Below are positions 1 to 10,430 of a DNA stretch of 64,000 nt, piece after piece. Origin of the DNA: Syngnathus acus. Taxonomy: Eukaryota > Chordata > Actinopteri > Syngnathiformes > Syngnathidae. The stretch spans positions 3,140,476 to 3,204,475 of the forward strand of contig NC_051089.1 of NCBI RefSeq assembly GCF_901709675.1, in the 5' to 3' direction. A model generated the notes under the pieces. The model saw only the letters and a program-made list of their open reading frames with translations, made no database searches and was not told the DNA's origin. The translations under genes and the position numbers were made by a program. How positions within the stretch are numbered: the first letter of the stretch is position 1; every line of letters begins with the position of its first letter.

Positions 1-45
1 GTTGCTAAACTGACTTCTAAGGCTGAATTAAAAAACAAAAAGCAT
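1..45 (+). repeat. End of a dispersed repeat (GGCTGAATTA family), cut by window edge
   Basis: The first 45 bases resemble the end of the repeat at 40.53-40.57 kb: both read GTTG, a short gap, ACT-GCTTC-type sequence and then GGCTGAATTAAAA. A third relative lies near 26.63 kb. Only the tail is inside the window. The similarity was seen by eye over about 40 bases, so the assignment is tentative. Confidence 0.35.
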
Positions 46-1490
46 TTTTTGTGCACATCAGTTTCATAATGCTTCAATAAGATATGACATTCTCATACAG
101 TAGTCATATAGTAACAATAAAAAAAAGAAAAGAAAGGCACAAAGTCCAGTTTGCCGCTTTTAAATCCCCTTTACACTCCATGAAATTGCAGCTCCTCCGT
201 TCCCAATGTTTTCCCGGCTTGCGGGCGTGTGGATGTGAATGACATGAACGCCGCTGGCAGGCTGTCAGAAATAAATTTGGCACCACGAGTGGAGTCAAAA
301 GAAGAAGAAGAATAAACTACCAATCTGCAATTTAGCCTCGGTGTACACTAGAGTCATGTTAACGGGAGAGACGGAACAATGAATTTACAGTTCAAGTTGT
401 CTCGGTACCTGTTGGCTGGAAATTGATTGCCGTTGGCTGCTGATGGTTACGAAATGGAGAACGGAGTTTTATAACAAAACCAGAATAAAACTTTTTATAT
501 AGTTTTTAAATAAATAAATAAAACAAAAATGAATAATATAATATATGATAAAATTATAAATAAATAAAATACAAAAATTAAATAATAATAATTATTCTGA
601 TGATGAAAAAAAACAACAAAAACTGTTAATTTTTTCACCTGATTTTTTTTGTGTTTGGTATGATTATTTTACATGTCTGTCTCAGTGGTATGATACATTT
701 TTAAGCACACAGTGATTAGAAAAGGAAAGCGATTTGGGCCAAAGAACAAATTAAACGCACTATTGAGCCGTGCGAGCTTTCAGGTGTTTCGTCCCCAAGT
801 GCGATTGCGGCTCCCAGCAGCCTTTGCGGCTTTCGCTCCGTGCCGCAAGGTGATTGATGACAGGTCAGCCGGCGACGGCCTCGCCAACTTTGCAATCCTT
901 CCACTGGGAAATTGCTCATTTCTCCGCAAGTCCATTTCAATTTGAAGCCGCCACGGCGCCTTGCTAAGTTTATGCCTGCACCTGCACGCATGCAGAATTG
1001 TGATGCTGACGTTACTGTTGGCATTAGTCCTTCGGATGCCTTGTCAAGGCCAGTATTGTTGCAGCAAAGTATCAAAATGAACGGGCGTGACACTCCTATT
1101 TCAATAAGCACTCGTCCGCCTCTTTGCTCGCAGCTTTGACACGACTGAAACTAGCACTGACACAGTGGCGAGTTCATTTTTTTTTCTACTTTATTTCTTA
1201 TTTATTTTTTTGAGTTCTAAGCCCCCCTCGTCTTATTTCAAAATAGCCAAATGAGATCCTATTCGCTGCGGTGTGACTTCAAAGAGCTTATTTGTCATCG
1301 TACGGATTTGTGCCATCATTCAGGGACTTTTCCAGTTCTTTGGCTGTTGCGACTTTGGCGCAAATCCCGCCTGGACTGTTCCCTCCCAGCCTCTATCGTG
1401 CTCACTCTTTGGGAGTTTGTATTTACGTCTTCAAAAATATAGAAAATGTATAATTTTGGCATTAGCATGTGGTTTTGTTTTCTTTCCCCA
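46..1490. other. Unique noncoding stretch with an A/T-rich block
   Basis: No gene is recognised. Bases 480-620 are A/T-rich low complexity (ATAA and TAAATA runs). Bases 710-1140 are more balanced and open in several frames on both strands at once, as expected of noncoding DNA without stops rather than of a gene. Short T runs lie at 1178-1215. Nothing else stands out. Confidence 0.5.
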
Positions 1491-1507
1491 TATACATATA
1501 TATATAC

Positions 1508-1541
<34 letters not shown>
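1491..1541. repeat. (TA)n microsatellite
   Basis: A 51-bp TA dinucleotide tract with two C/T interruptions in its first third. It is self-complementary and can extrude a hairpin. The short reading frames that cross it encode only alternating Ile/Tyr and are artefacts. Confidence 0.95.
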
Positions 1542-1544
<3 letters not shown>

Positions 1545-2540
1545 CAAATATTTCTTGGCATTACAGGGGTAAAAATAAAGAATTTTGGTGCTGCCTCACT
1601 GACCTCAACTACGATCACAAGTTATCTGAGGGAGTTCATGCCACTATCCATTAAGTTCATGAATATGAGTGTGTGTTGGGGCAGTCATGTGTGTGCGTAC
1701 GCACGCGCTGGTGGGCGTACGGGTGGCTGCCGATGCTGCCGATTGTTGGCAAGGCCTATTGTGCAGAGACCTCGGCGCCATCTGCGCCAGCTAGCTCGCG
1801 GCCTCGCTGGCTCATCGGGCCTGATGAAGAGCAGATGTTTTCCCTGACTGCAGCAGGACCTCTTCTTCTACTTCTTCTTGCGTTTCCCAACGGTCTCGCA
1901 CACACACTTACGGCACAAACATGCATGGCAACACACAAGTTGTATTACAAGTAAACATGAATCAACTTTCCAGTCATTTGCAGTTATTTTCCATCTGACA
2001 CACAAACACAGCTGAACACAATGTCATTCAGTGGAGCTCAGTTAGAGCCCAGAAAGTCTCGTGTTTAGCAGGAAGGAATTAACTTCTTTAAAGTATGATC
2101 CCGTAAAAGCTACAATTTAGTCACAAATGACAGTAAATCTCATTTTCATTTCAAGGATTAGCCATAAAATGGTGGATCGATGGCCAGTCTAAAACAGAAA
2201 GTCAGCCATTTTGGTTTTAAGTATCATAATCTTACAAACTCCAACTAGAGGTCAAAATGAAATGATTTTTTTGGGCAATTTCTTCTAATGTGGGCGTAGC
2301 AACGAGAGTGGAAGAGCCCAATTGCCGCTTTAATTATTATTTGCGCATTGACGGTGTTGACGCTGATGATAATGGTCCCATCCGAGAACATCTGGACTGT
2401 CGTTTGTGATAAGTCGCTGACATTTACAGAGTCGCGTGTGACTAAAGGCAACATCTGCGTCACATTGGCCCAATATCTTATTATGCAAAGTTGATATAGT
2501 CCAACTGTGTGATTAACTGTTTGGTTTTATTACTACTTAA
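1542..2540. other. Unique noncoding stretch
   Basis: No gene is recognised. A GC-richer patch at 1670-1930 has short TG/CA stretches and TTC repeats (1860-1880). Near 2205 the text AGTCAGCCATTTTGG resembles the GTCGGCCATTTTG motif seen in repeats at 24.2, 26.3 and 45.2 kb, so a small repeat remnant may be present. Confidence 0.4.
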
Positions 2541-2704
2541 CACTTTGAAGGGATATTTTACTACCGAAGTTTGGCTTTTTTTTTCGTGGCTAACTGTATA
2601 TCTCCACTTAGCCGTCACCGTCCGCCCCTGCTAGCATTCATTCACCCAAGTGCTAAATATGCTAATATTCCTTATCAGGTGACACATGGCATAAATGGCA
2701 GAAC
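2541..2704 (+). repeat. Tandem duplication, unit A (split from unit B by a MITE)
   Basis: This unit and 2947-3111 are diverged copies of one segment. Shared landmarks in order are CTTTGAAG, ACTTAGCCGTCACCGTCC, CCCTGCTAGCAT, GTGCTAAAT, GCTAATATTCCTTA and GGTGACACATGGCA. Unit A has about 8 extra bases after GCTAGCAT. The two units are separated only by a MITE at 2715-2936. Confidence 0.85.
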
Positions 2705-2714
2705 GTGATTTTAT

Positions 2715-2936
2715 TACCGTATTTTCCGCACTATAAGGCGTACCGGATTATAAGGCCCACCTTCAATGAATGGCCCATTTTAAAACTTTGTCCATACATA
2801 AGATATATGTATACATTTGGCCCGCAGGCCGGACTTTGGACACGCATGCTGTAGTGGCTCAATATTGGTCCATATATAAGGCGCACCTGATTATAAGGCG
2901 CACTGTTGGCTTTTGAGAAAATTGGAGGTTTTTAGG
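2715..2936 (+). mobile_element. TA-flanked MITE, right end missing
   Basis: The left end, TA then CCGTATTTTCCG and CACTATAAGGCG, matches the intact copy at 59863-60133. The internal blocks also match: CAATGAATGGCCCATT, TAAAACTTTGTCCATA, GTAGTGGCTCAATATTGG and TTGAGAAAATTGGAGG. It breaks off after GGTTTTTAGG, where the intact copy continues into the right inverted repeat, so about 35 bp of right end are gone. No coding capacity. The TA flanks suggest Tc1/mariner-type mobilisation; the superfamily is inferred. Confidence 0.85.
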
Positions 2937-2946
2937 TACTTTGAAA

Positions 2947-3111
2947 CCCTTTGAAGAGTTATTCTACGACACACGTTCTTTTTTTGGGGGGGTGAACATA
3001 GCAGGCTTGGTTAACTATGTATCAACTTAGCCGTCACCGTCCAGCCCTGCTAGCATGTGCTAAATGTGCTAATATTCCTTACCAGGTGACACATGGCACA
3101 AATGGCAGCAC
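2947..3111 (+). repeat. Tandem duplication, unit B
   Basis: Second copy of the unit at 2541-2704, in the same orientation, with the same order of landmarks and a poly-T/poly-G variation near 2980-2995. It starts within about 10 bp of the truncated MITE end. See unit A for the alignment. Confidence 0.85.
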
Positions 3112-4323
3112 CTGAGATGCGCGGCGAGTCGTTCATCTCAATAAAGAGTCGGTGGGGAGGTATTTGGACTGAATTATCTGTACAATTGCCCTTTTGAACT
3201 GCTGTCAATGGTATTCTCCTCATCCGCGTGAGGTCCGCGTGTGAGGAGAATGCGCCAGCATCAAGCCTCAGACGCCACAAAAGGGCAGCGGTGCATTTAA
3301 AAGGCGTACCTCTGCTGCTCGCTGTGTGACCTTTACATACGCGGGAGAGGGTGGATGATTCCCCGTGGACAACCCGGTCGAGGCAACGGGAAAAAAAAGA
3401 TTGTGAATAGGCCATTGGAAGGCGACGCGGCGAGAAAACATATTGGGGTTTTTTTGGGCCTATTTACACTCACGGCAGGGGTGTGGACTAAAGCGTTTAA
3501 CTTGCGAGACGGAGTCCAATATAGGATCAGCTGTGTGCTATTGAATTCAATTCATTCGCTCATTGACTTATTGTTCAGGATTATTGCGTGCTTCTTTATC
3601 GGAGTTTTTAGAAGTAAAAGCAGGACATACAGATGGCTGAAAAAGAGAGACGTGAAGAATATTACAACAGAACTGCACTCTAACAGAGAGCCAGAGATGA
3701 TTGGAGGCTGAAGAGGCGACAAATCCTGAGTGTGGCTTTATGGATTGGAATGAAAATGCTCCGTGTTTGGGATTCCTGGGCCGAGACAGCCGATTTATCA
3801 TTTGGCTACGGGACGCCGGGTGATCGTTTAAGGAGAAGATCTGATTTGGAGATTGCTGCAGCCGGTTTTTGTCGCATTCTGCAATTTGAGTCGAAAACAG
3901 CGTGATTTGAAAAAAGAGAGCAAGCGCATGCAAATGAGCGCTGCAGGAGAGGAACACAGTTGTTGTTGCGCCTTTCGCCGGTTTTGACTGATGCTAGTTT
4001 TAAATCGGACATTTGCTAAAATGCTTCTTTTCGGTTTCTTTTATATTCTGTAGCAAATTAGATTCTGTGTTTCTTTTTCAAGCTTTTTTTTGCAACACGT
4101 GGCCAAAACATTAATACTGATGCTTTGTGCTCCTTTTTCAGAATTTAGTGAATCCTGTCCCGTCGCACTTTTTCACACTTTGACTCCGTGCTTCTGCTTT
4201 TTATTGCGACCCACCATGCCACTGCTGCTTTAACACCAAGCTATCCTCTGTTTGTACATTTCTATGTATGTTTGTGTGTAACATTGATCCGCTCATGCTG
4301 CATTGAACTCATGACAGTGCAAC
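3112..4323. other. Unique noncoding stretch
   Basis: No gene or repeat is recognised. Base composition is balanced, with several short open frames on both strands (for example 3355-3711 plus and 3568-3957 minus). None has recognisable protein motifs or convincing splice sites. Confidence 0.45.
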
Positions 4324-4324
4324 A

Positions 4325-4376
4325 GACACACACACACACACACACGCACACGCACCCCCCCCCCCCCCCCCCCCCC
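4325..4376. repeat. Compound (CA)n(C)n microsatellite
   Basis: A CA tract with two CG interruptions (4325-4354) runs directly into an uninterrupted run of 22 C (4355-4376). The homopolymer length is likely to vary between reads or individuals. Confidence 0.95.
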
Positions 4377-4378
4377 AC

Positions 4379-4600
4379 ACCACTAACCTCAGGACCGCTG
4401 CTCTGGCCAGCCTTTTAAAACCCACTGCAGCACAAAGGCGAGAGATAAAGAGCAGATCTGCAATGCGCCTAAACAACCGAGATGCAATTTCAGCAGAGCG
4501 GCCTGTGACATCATTGTGATCGGATTATGAAGCAGCATGTGGCTCGCCCTCAAAATATAACATGCAAAGAAAAAGTTTGTTTTTAGAAGACAGAAGTTAT
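4379..4600. other. Candidate conserved noncoding block
   Basis: Unique, balanced sequence between a microsatellite and a LINE tail, with GAGATAAAGAG, a GATA-type core, and GTGACATCATTGTGATCGG. It has no coding signature. The enhancer-like reading is inference from composition and motif content only. Confidence 0.25.
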
Positions 4601-4612
4601 TTTTTTAATTTT

Positions 4613-4766
4613 TGTGCTCTGCTTCCTCCTACTCTTTTTCGAGCATTCTTTGTTTTTTTTGTGACTTAAATATGGCACTATAAAGTGTTATTTATTGTAC
4701 TTTATTTATTTTTTCCTCCTTTTATGTTTTACATATGTTTGAAATATAAACATATCAATCAATCAA
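4613..4766 (+). mobile_element. 3' tail of a fish LINE-type retrotransposon (probable)
   Basis: CTGCTTCCTCCTACTC, then TTTTCGAGCATTC, then an A/T-rich stretch and GTTTGAAATATAAACAT ending in ATCAATCAATCAA. This resembles the 3' ends of teleost non-LTR elements as I remember them: a short conserved 3' UTR and a tetranucleotide tail. No reverse transcriptase remains, so it would be a severely 5'-truncated insertion. Assignment to a clade is not possible here. Confidence 0.45.
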
Positions 4767-6701
4767 GAAAAAAAAGGACTATAAAAGGAACTAACAGGAG
4801 TTTATTTTCGAATTTGTGATTTGTGTTTTGCAACTGCGGCTGCACGATTGTTGGTCATTCTCAAGTTATTTCATAGTACAGAGTCCATCCGTCGTTAAAA
4901 TAAATAGAGATTGAGAGGGAGTCAGATTAAAAACAGCAGGACTAGAGTTACAAAATAAAATAAATATTGGCTGCTATTTATCACGCCCAACAGGTGTTTT
5001 GCGGGAATCTCCGCCCACTAGCCATCGCAACTGTGGAAAAACACAGCACACCATACCGAGACTGGCTACAATTACAGCTACACGTGAAAAAACACTTTTT
5101 GGGTTATGATCAGTGAGAAAACATTTGATCAGTGCAATCTCTGTTGTGATTGAGCAAGATGGTCTGACTTGACAAGACATGTTTGTAATTTAGTGCAGAT
5201 TTTGTTTGCCACAGTAACTTGAAAATTTGCTTCAAACTTGAAACTCTCACTCCCAGGTGTTAAGTTTAAATTTGTAATTTGGCGATATTTTCCTATAAAT
5301 TATAGACAATATTTAAATCAGTGTTATTCAGTGTATGTATATAACTGTTGAAGGATGAGGCAATATTAAATCTTGTCACAGTAGGCTGCGTGAAAGTAAT
5401 CTGCTCATTATTGTCTTTTTTTTCTTAGCTGTTCTCTTACTCATCGGTTGCTTTTTTTGAAAAATGGTCACCGGAGTGTCCTGACTCTAAATACAGCAAC
5501 CAAAATGGCAAAGTTGGCAACACTGGCTGTGCTTTTGTAAAGCAACTCCTCTCTGTTGCCAACCGTTTTGTGAGAGGAAGCAGTGCACCTCATCTAGGGA
5601 CGATGGCTAAGTACTAAATTAAATTCAGTTATGTTCCTTTCTGTGAAAAAGGTCATGAATATTTAAATTGAATGAAAAAAAAAATCCCATGATATTTACC
5701 AGTGCACATGGTAGTTACGTTTAATTGGTGTTAGGAAAATGAGGGTGTCCTTGAAAAAGATCGCCCGCTGTAAACAATTGCATTTTACGATCATGAGATT
5801 TCTCTTTGGTGCAAACAGTCGCGGGACTTTGTGTTGCGCAATCCCCGCATGTAATCTCTCCCCCTTTTGTGGTGAACAGAATAGATCACAACTACAACTC
5901 TGTAAAGCAAAGCTGCCCTGCCTTCGTAGCGAGTGTCGAGAAAGCCTACACGGCTCTCCAATTAACTCTACAGCTGCTTCTGGAATAACACTGTCCGATG
6001 CGTTCCCCCGTTGCGCGCTGCATTTATATTTCATGATGTCTTTGGCAACGTTAAGCGCTACAACATCTCTCGAATCAGTTTGTGGTTTTACCGCCGAGAA
6101 GGAAGCTTCAAAGCGAGGAGGTTGTTTTGTCCTGTTTTTCTGCGAGAGGAGGCATCACATCAATGTGGATAAGTTTCATGTCTTAGCTTTATGCTAAAAT
6201 TGATTAAAGAGGGCCACTGACCCCTAGCATTGATAACAAACCGATGGATAATATGCCCGCCCCCCCTTCCTGTAAAACACACGAAATATGTTTTGAAGTT
6301 TTGTCTTGGTCGTCTGTGACACAAACATAAAAAAATAATATTTGGAAAAAAAAGGTGAAGCGACAGTGACACCGATCCAGTCACCTAATAACATCCCGCG
6401 CAGCATACATCATCCTCCCGATTTGATTAGGGACGGGGATTTATTTATTTGTTTGGCGCCAGGGAGACCCGCTGTCATTATTCCGCCTTGTAAATAATTC
6501 AATAAAAATGCCAAGCGAAGCCCTGCTCTGCATTAATAATAGGGGCAATAAAGGCGGCACAGCCAGGAGCAGGTGTGCACAGGTACAATGGCGGCAACCA
6601 TGTTGGGAGGACACACGTCAAACGCAACGCTGCCTTCCAAAAAGTGTTTGCGAACGTGGAAATGTCACCTTCTCGGGCGGGGATTCTGCTTAAAGATGCC
6701 G
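4767..6701. other. Unique noncoding stretch
   Basis: No gene is recognised. The longest frame (5739-6197, plus) has no known domain, and overlapping frames are open on the other strand. Bases 6400-6700 are balanced with TAAT cores (GCATTAATAATAGG near 6531) and could be regulatory, but nothing decisive is visible. Confidence 0.4.
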
Positions 6702-7049
6702 GTGGTTCCACAAGAGGGCGCTATTTTTTTTCTCCCTTCCCAATAGAAACAGGATGTATTTTATATATGATTCAATTTTGTGGTTCCACAAGAGAGCGCT
6801 ATTTTTTCCTCACTTTCTAATAGAAACAGGATCTATTTTTTATTTAATACAGAGCAGTGATTCTATTTTGTGGTTCCACAAAAGGGCGCTATTTTTCCTC
6901 CCTTTCCAATAGAAACAGGATGTATTTTTTATTCAATACAGAGCAATGATTAAATTTTGTGGTTCCACAAGAGTGCGCTAATTTTCCTCCCTTTCCATTA
7001 GAAACAGGATGTATTTTATATTGAATACAGAGCAGTGATTCAATTTTGT
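6702..7049 (+). repeat. Four-unit ~90-bp minisatellite carrying CTCF-like motifs
   Basis: Units begin at 6702, 6780, 6870 and 6959, each with GTGGTTCCACAA; the first unit is about 12 bp shorter. Every unit continues through a GCGCTA box, AATAGAAACAGGAT or a near variant, and, in units 2-4, AATACAGAGCA. Unit 1 contains CCACAAGAGGGCGCTA, which fits the vertebrate CTCF core CCASYAGRGGGCRSY at all but one position. Units 2-4 differ from it by one base each in the G-rich part (GAGAGCG, AAAGGGCG, GAGTGCG). No coding capacity is implied. Confidence 0.9.
6706..6722 (+). promoter_or_regulatory. CTCF-like motif, best unit of the minisatellite
   Basis: TTCCACAAGAGGGCGCT matches the CTCF core consensus except for A at the Y position. 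It is the most intact of four tandem versions. Binding is inferred from the motif only. Confidence 0.4.
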
Positions 7050-7499
7050 GTGTTAAAGTCATAAAATGACATTTTCTTGCCAATGTGTCAACTTTGACGT
7101 CAAATTTTTTGATGGCTTTAACAAAATCAAAAACTGAGCTTGTATGTTTGTATTTTGAACTTTTAGAAAATGCTGCACATCTGTTGCTACCAGCTGGGTT
7201 GCATTCCTATGCTAATAAATGGTCGGATGCAAATTCTTCCTCATTTAATCTGACCGAAATTCAAAATACCACGTCATTACTTTGACAAAGCGAAAGGTCA
7301 ACTTCATTGTTTTCATTTGTGCTACAATGTTCTCGGCCATACTGGGGAGAATAAATGGTTTCATCATTTGCATTGAAATTGCGCTCATCGGGAGGCGTTT
7401 TGTTTTTACAAATCAATACAAAGCAGTGCCAGAACCAACATTAGCACTAATTATCCAAATAGAATCTAAAGAAGCAATGTCCAATTAAATATTAAACTC
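7050..7499. other. Unique A/T-rich noncoding stretch
   Basis: No gene or repeat is recognised. Two short plus-strand frames (7085-7285 and 7282-7488) are of A/T-rich composition and have no recognisable motif. Confidence 0.45.
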
Positions 7500-8130
7500 T
7501 CTGCCTTCTTCCCGATATTTAGGCTTGCAATAAATTAATCCCTGTTGCCTTTGAGGTTCTTATAAATGCGGAGGAGGGGAAGAAGTCGACGGACAATTAA
7601 CTTCACTTGACACCGGATGGACAATCTCACCACATATGCGCTAACTAACGTAAAGTGACTCCGAGTCAAATTAGAGCTGCCGCAGCCTCGGCCTATTATC
7701 CCGGCATTTTGCAGGAGCCACAGCAAAATTGAGAACCATTAGAGGAAGCAATAGAACTGAAAAGAGCACCCCCTCCCCTCCCTCCCCCTCACGAAAATGA
7801 CCTCAGGTGAAAATGAGATAACTTGGCTTTATGGCTTCCACAATGAGGCATTATCAGCAAGAAAGGGCACGAGGATGGGGTGAAGGGGCTGCGTAATGGC
7901 GAGGGAGGGATCTCCATTGATGGATCAATCCGAAGCGAGGCGCTTGGAAGTGACGGGGCCGCAAGAGGAGCTTCTGCCAAGAGATAAGGGTGGCTAGTTA
8001 TTCCCTAAACTTGAATAATCCCATGATGGCGACGCGAACCCCCCTCGAGGTGTTATGAGACTTCTGAGTGCCTGTGTGAGCAGTGGAAAAAGGAGATGGG
8101 GAGGTGTTTATTTTAGAGGGTCACTGGTTC
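7500..8130. other. Candidate conserved noncoding block
   Basis: Unique, balanced sequence with many homeodomain-type cores (AAATTAATCC at 7531, ACAATTAAC at 7594, CAAATTAGAG at 7668) and GAGATAAC/GAGATAAG GATA-type cores at 7815 and 7980. It has no repeat signature or coding signature. It would fit an enhancer cluster; conservation has not been tested. Confidence 0.3.
7769..7788 (-). other. G-quadruplex-forming C-tract (G-rich on minus strand)
   Basis: Four C runs of 5, 4, 3 and 5 separated by single T residues. The minus strand therefore has four G runs with one-base loops, a strong G-quadruplex pattern. Confidence 0.6.
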
Positions 8131-8437
8131 GTGATACAAAGTGTCATTTTGTGTATATAGACAGCTGGCTGGTGTGATTCAATTGAATATTTATAATTTG
8201 TGTTAATACTAAGGCTTTTATTCTCCCTTTATGGTTATAAAAGCTCAACTAATTGGTCTTGGTTGGGAAGTAATGTTGGTAGGAGCCCAGAGATTTCTCT
8301 AACTAGTTCTCCTCTCAGAGCCAATTAAGATCCATTTGTTTGGAGCTTGCTTTTATTTTTAACATGGTTGCAATTCTGCCAGCGCCTTTTTGCCGGGATG
8401 GGGTGCGTATCAAAATGATGACTGTTCTCGGACCCAA

Positions 8438-8555
8438 ATTGGTGCATGGACTGAAAAAAAAAAAATCAAATAAATATATAAAAGGTGATAATAATTGGTG
8501 CATGGACTGAAAGTAAAAAAAATAAAAAATAAATAAATAAATTAAAAAAATTATT
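8438..8555. repeat. A-rich tract with a duplicated 20-mer
   Basis: AATTGGTGCATGGACTGAAA occurs at 8438-8457 and again at 8493-8512, each followed by A-rich sequence (AAATAAATA type). The duplication probably arose by slippage in the A-rich tract. The 219-residue minus-strand frame across it is mostly Phe/Ile/Tyr here and is not a gene. Confidence 0.75.
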
Positions 8556-8580
8556 CCAGAATGGCAGTTGATGATAATTA

Positions 8581-8670
8581 TTGTAAGGTTGCGATTGGCC
8601 GAGAACCAGTTCAGGGTGTTCCCCGCCCCCCTACCTACTCTCGATAGCTGACCTGGGAACCCCTTGATGG
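8581..8670 (+). mobile_element. tRNA-like fish SINE, 3' fragment
   Basis: GCGATTGGCCGAGAACCAGT then TCAGGGTGTTCCCCGCC, CTACCTACTC and GATAGCTG. This corresponds to the very common teleost repeat whose 3' part reads roughly GCGATTGGCTGGCAACCAGT, TCAGGGTGTACCCCGCC, GATAGCTGGGATAGG (from memory). Only the 3' part is present. Confidence 0.7.
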
Positions 8671-9552
8671 TCCTCCAAGTGGAGAAGGAGGAGGTGTCTG
8701 AGATGAAGAAAACTAAGCTTTCCTTTTTCTGCTGACCCCGTGAACTAGACATGGATGAGTGAAGCAAAATGGATGATGGGTTTTCCGCTTGGCCACTAAA
8801 GCAAGGCTCGCCTGTCACACATATCCGACAGAGCGGACGAAGACCGCATTCCCTCTGGAAAACAGAAACGGAACTTCGATTGTTAAGGTGGTGTTTGTTC
8901 ATGTTGTTTGGGTTAACTGTTGCTTTTACTTGGCTGTACACTTTGGTGGGACAGTACCATGCAAAAGTATTCACCCCCCATTTTTCCCCGAGTTATACTG
9001 GACAAGGGTTTCAAAAATCGTTGTTTTACTTTGTCTATGTGTCGAGAAAAAAATCAATTTAATTCATTTTGGAATATGGCAGGAACATAAAATGTGAAAA
9101 CTATATCAATTCCTTTCATTGTTCAGTCTATATAGTGTAAAAGTTGAGCTGTCTCAGAGATGTCAATATGTCGGCTCCGATGGGCGCCATGGGAATCGTC
9201 CGCCTCCATGTCTGTCTGCTAGCATGTATGCGGACGGCGCAGAACCTTAAGTGCGTCCAGGCGGAAAACGGCTACACGGACCATGCGGGCGGCAGTGGCC
9301 AATGAAGAGTGCCGCTTTAGTTTTCAAAAAGGTCGTAAAGATTAACGGCGCTCTCCCGTATAACTCAATCACGTAAAACTGCCGCGTGGTTGCATTCCAG
9401 CGCCTGCATTCGGCTGCTTGCTATTTGATAAGCACTGGCGTGGATTTGATGGGCTAGAAATTGCACTTCAGGAGTTGTTTGAGAATTGAGGCAGGTTAAT
9501 GCCTTTATACTGTACGCCACACAGCTTTAGTCATCTTAAATATTAGCCAGAC
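8671..9552. other. Noncoding stretch with a CpG-richer patch and a 45-codon frame
   Basis: Bases 9160-9370 are richer in CpG than their surroundings and contain a small open frame at 9168-9305 with a hydrophobic N-terminal stretch (IVRLHVCLLACM). It is not recognised as any known protein. No TATA box or clear exon structure is evident, so it is not called as a gene. The rest is unremarkable. Confidence 0.35.
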
Positions 9553-9559
9553 ATGTCCG

Positions 9560-9672
9560 AGGATGAGTGGTTAGCATGCCTTTTCTAAGACCTCCGAGCT
9601 TTCGGGTCGCAACGTTGGTTTTTATGTGCCTGGCGATTCAATTGTGACCAGTCAAGGGAGTACCTGGATCTT
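9560..9672 (+). mobile_element. tRNA-like fish SINE, degraded and internally deleted
   Basis: The 5' part ATGAGTGGTTAGCATGCC then a GGGTCGCAACGTT box resembles the tRNA-derived head (GTGGTTAGCACGTCC, GGTCGCGGGTTC) of the same SINE as at 8581-8670. It jumps to TGCCTGGCGATTCAATTGTG and ACCAGTCAAGGGAGTACC, the 3' part. The middle is missing and the copy is old. Confidence 0.6.
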
Positions 9673-10430
9673 GCTTTTAACTTTCAAAGAGTACGAAGCC
9701 ATCTTGTAGAAGAAATTGACTTGGTAGGGTCTGCAGAGTCAGACACAAATTTGAAGTAGACCCTAGGAGATGGCCTTCCATGGTCCACCTGATAATAATT
9801 GGGTCATTTCTGCAATGATTCCGAGTGATTGTCATATTTATGAATTAAATATAATGTCATCCACATATGTATGTAAAATCCAACAAAATCGCATAATTCC
9901 ACCTGCGCCACAACTTAGACCTGCTTTTAGGTAGTCTAAAATGTAGTCTACTTTTGGTCACAAAATTGTCAGGTGCATCAAGAGCGGTCTGCCAAATTTC
10001 CAAACAAAATGGACTTGCCCATACCGTTGATATTGCACTTTCCTAAAAATAAGCTATACTATTACAATTTTCCTAAGCAAAAAACACACTATTGGTGTTG
10101 CAGTCTCCGAGAGAGAAAAATGATCAATGCTGCTATTATCCGAAAAATTGATAAACTATTGGCATGACACTTTCCTTAAAAAAAGACTAAAGATATTGCA
10201 TCGTCCTAAAAGAAGACACACAACTTCATTTTACAAAAGAGAAGCCGTTTATCTGGAAGCCATTGACTGTTTATCACCCGCTCCACCAGTTAAATACAAG
10301 CTCCTGGTCTCTAAGATAAGAACAACTTTGCATTGCAGAGCACTCCGAGAAAGTTACACGATTGAAATGGAAAACCGCCGTTCTTCCGAGTCGCCATCTT
10401 GCTTTTTTGGCGGGCGCAGCTAACCCGCCA
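9673..10430. other. Noncoding stretch with a very degenerate tandem pattern
   Basis: Between about 10025 and 10235 the text repeatedly returns to ATTGCA, TTTCCTAAAAA or TTTCCTTAAAA, and CACACTAT/TAAACTATTGG at roughly 30-70 bp spacing, suggesting an old, decayed tandem repeat. The rest is unique. There is no gene; a 98-residue frame at 10127-10423 has no recognisable motif. Confidence 0.3.

Noticed and set aside
5739-6197. 152-residue plus-strand frame
   Set aside because: No recognised domain; the opposite strand is also open over much of it, which fits chance openness in balanced DNA.
6702-7049. CRISPR-like array (regular repeats)
   Set aside because: Whole 90-bp units are repeated, with no unique spacers, and the genome is clearly eukaryotic. 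It is a minisatellite.
8315-8974. The longest open frame of the window (219 residues, minus strand)
   Set aside because: It runs through the A-rich tract and duplicated 20-mer at 8438-8555, giving long Phe/Ile/Tyr/Leu stretches, and through the SINE fragment at 8581-8670. No domain or splice context.
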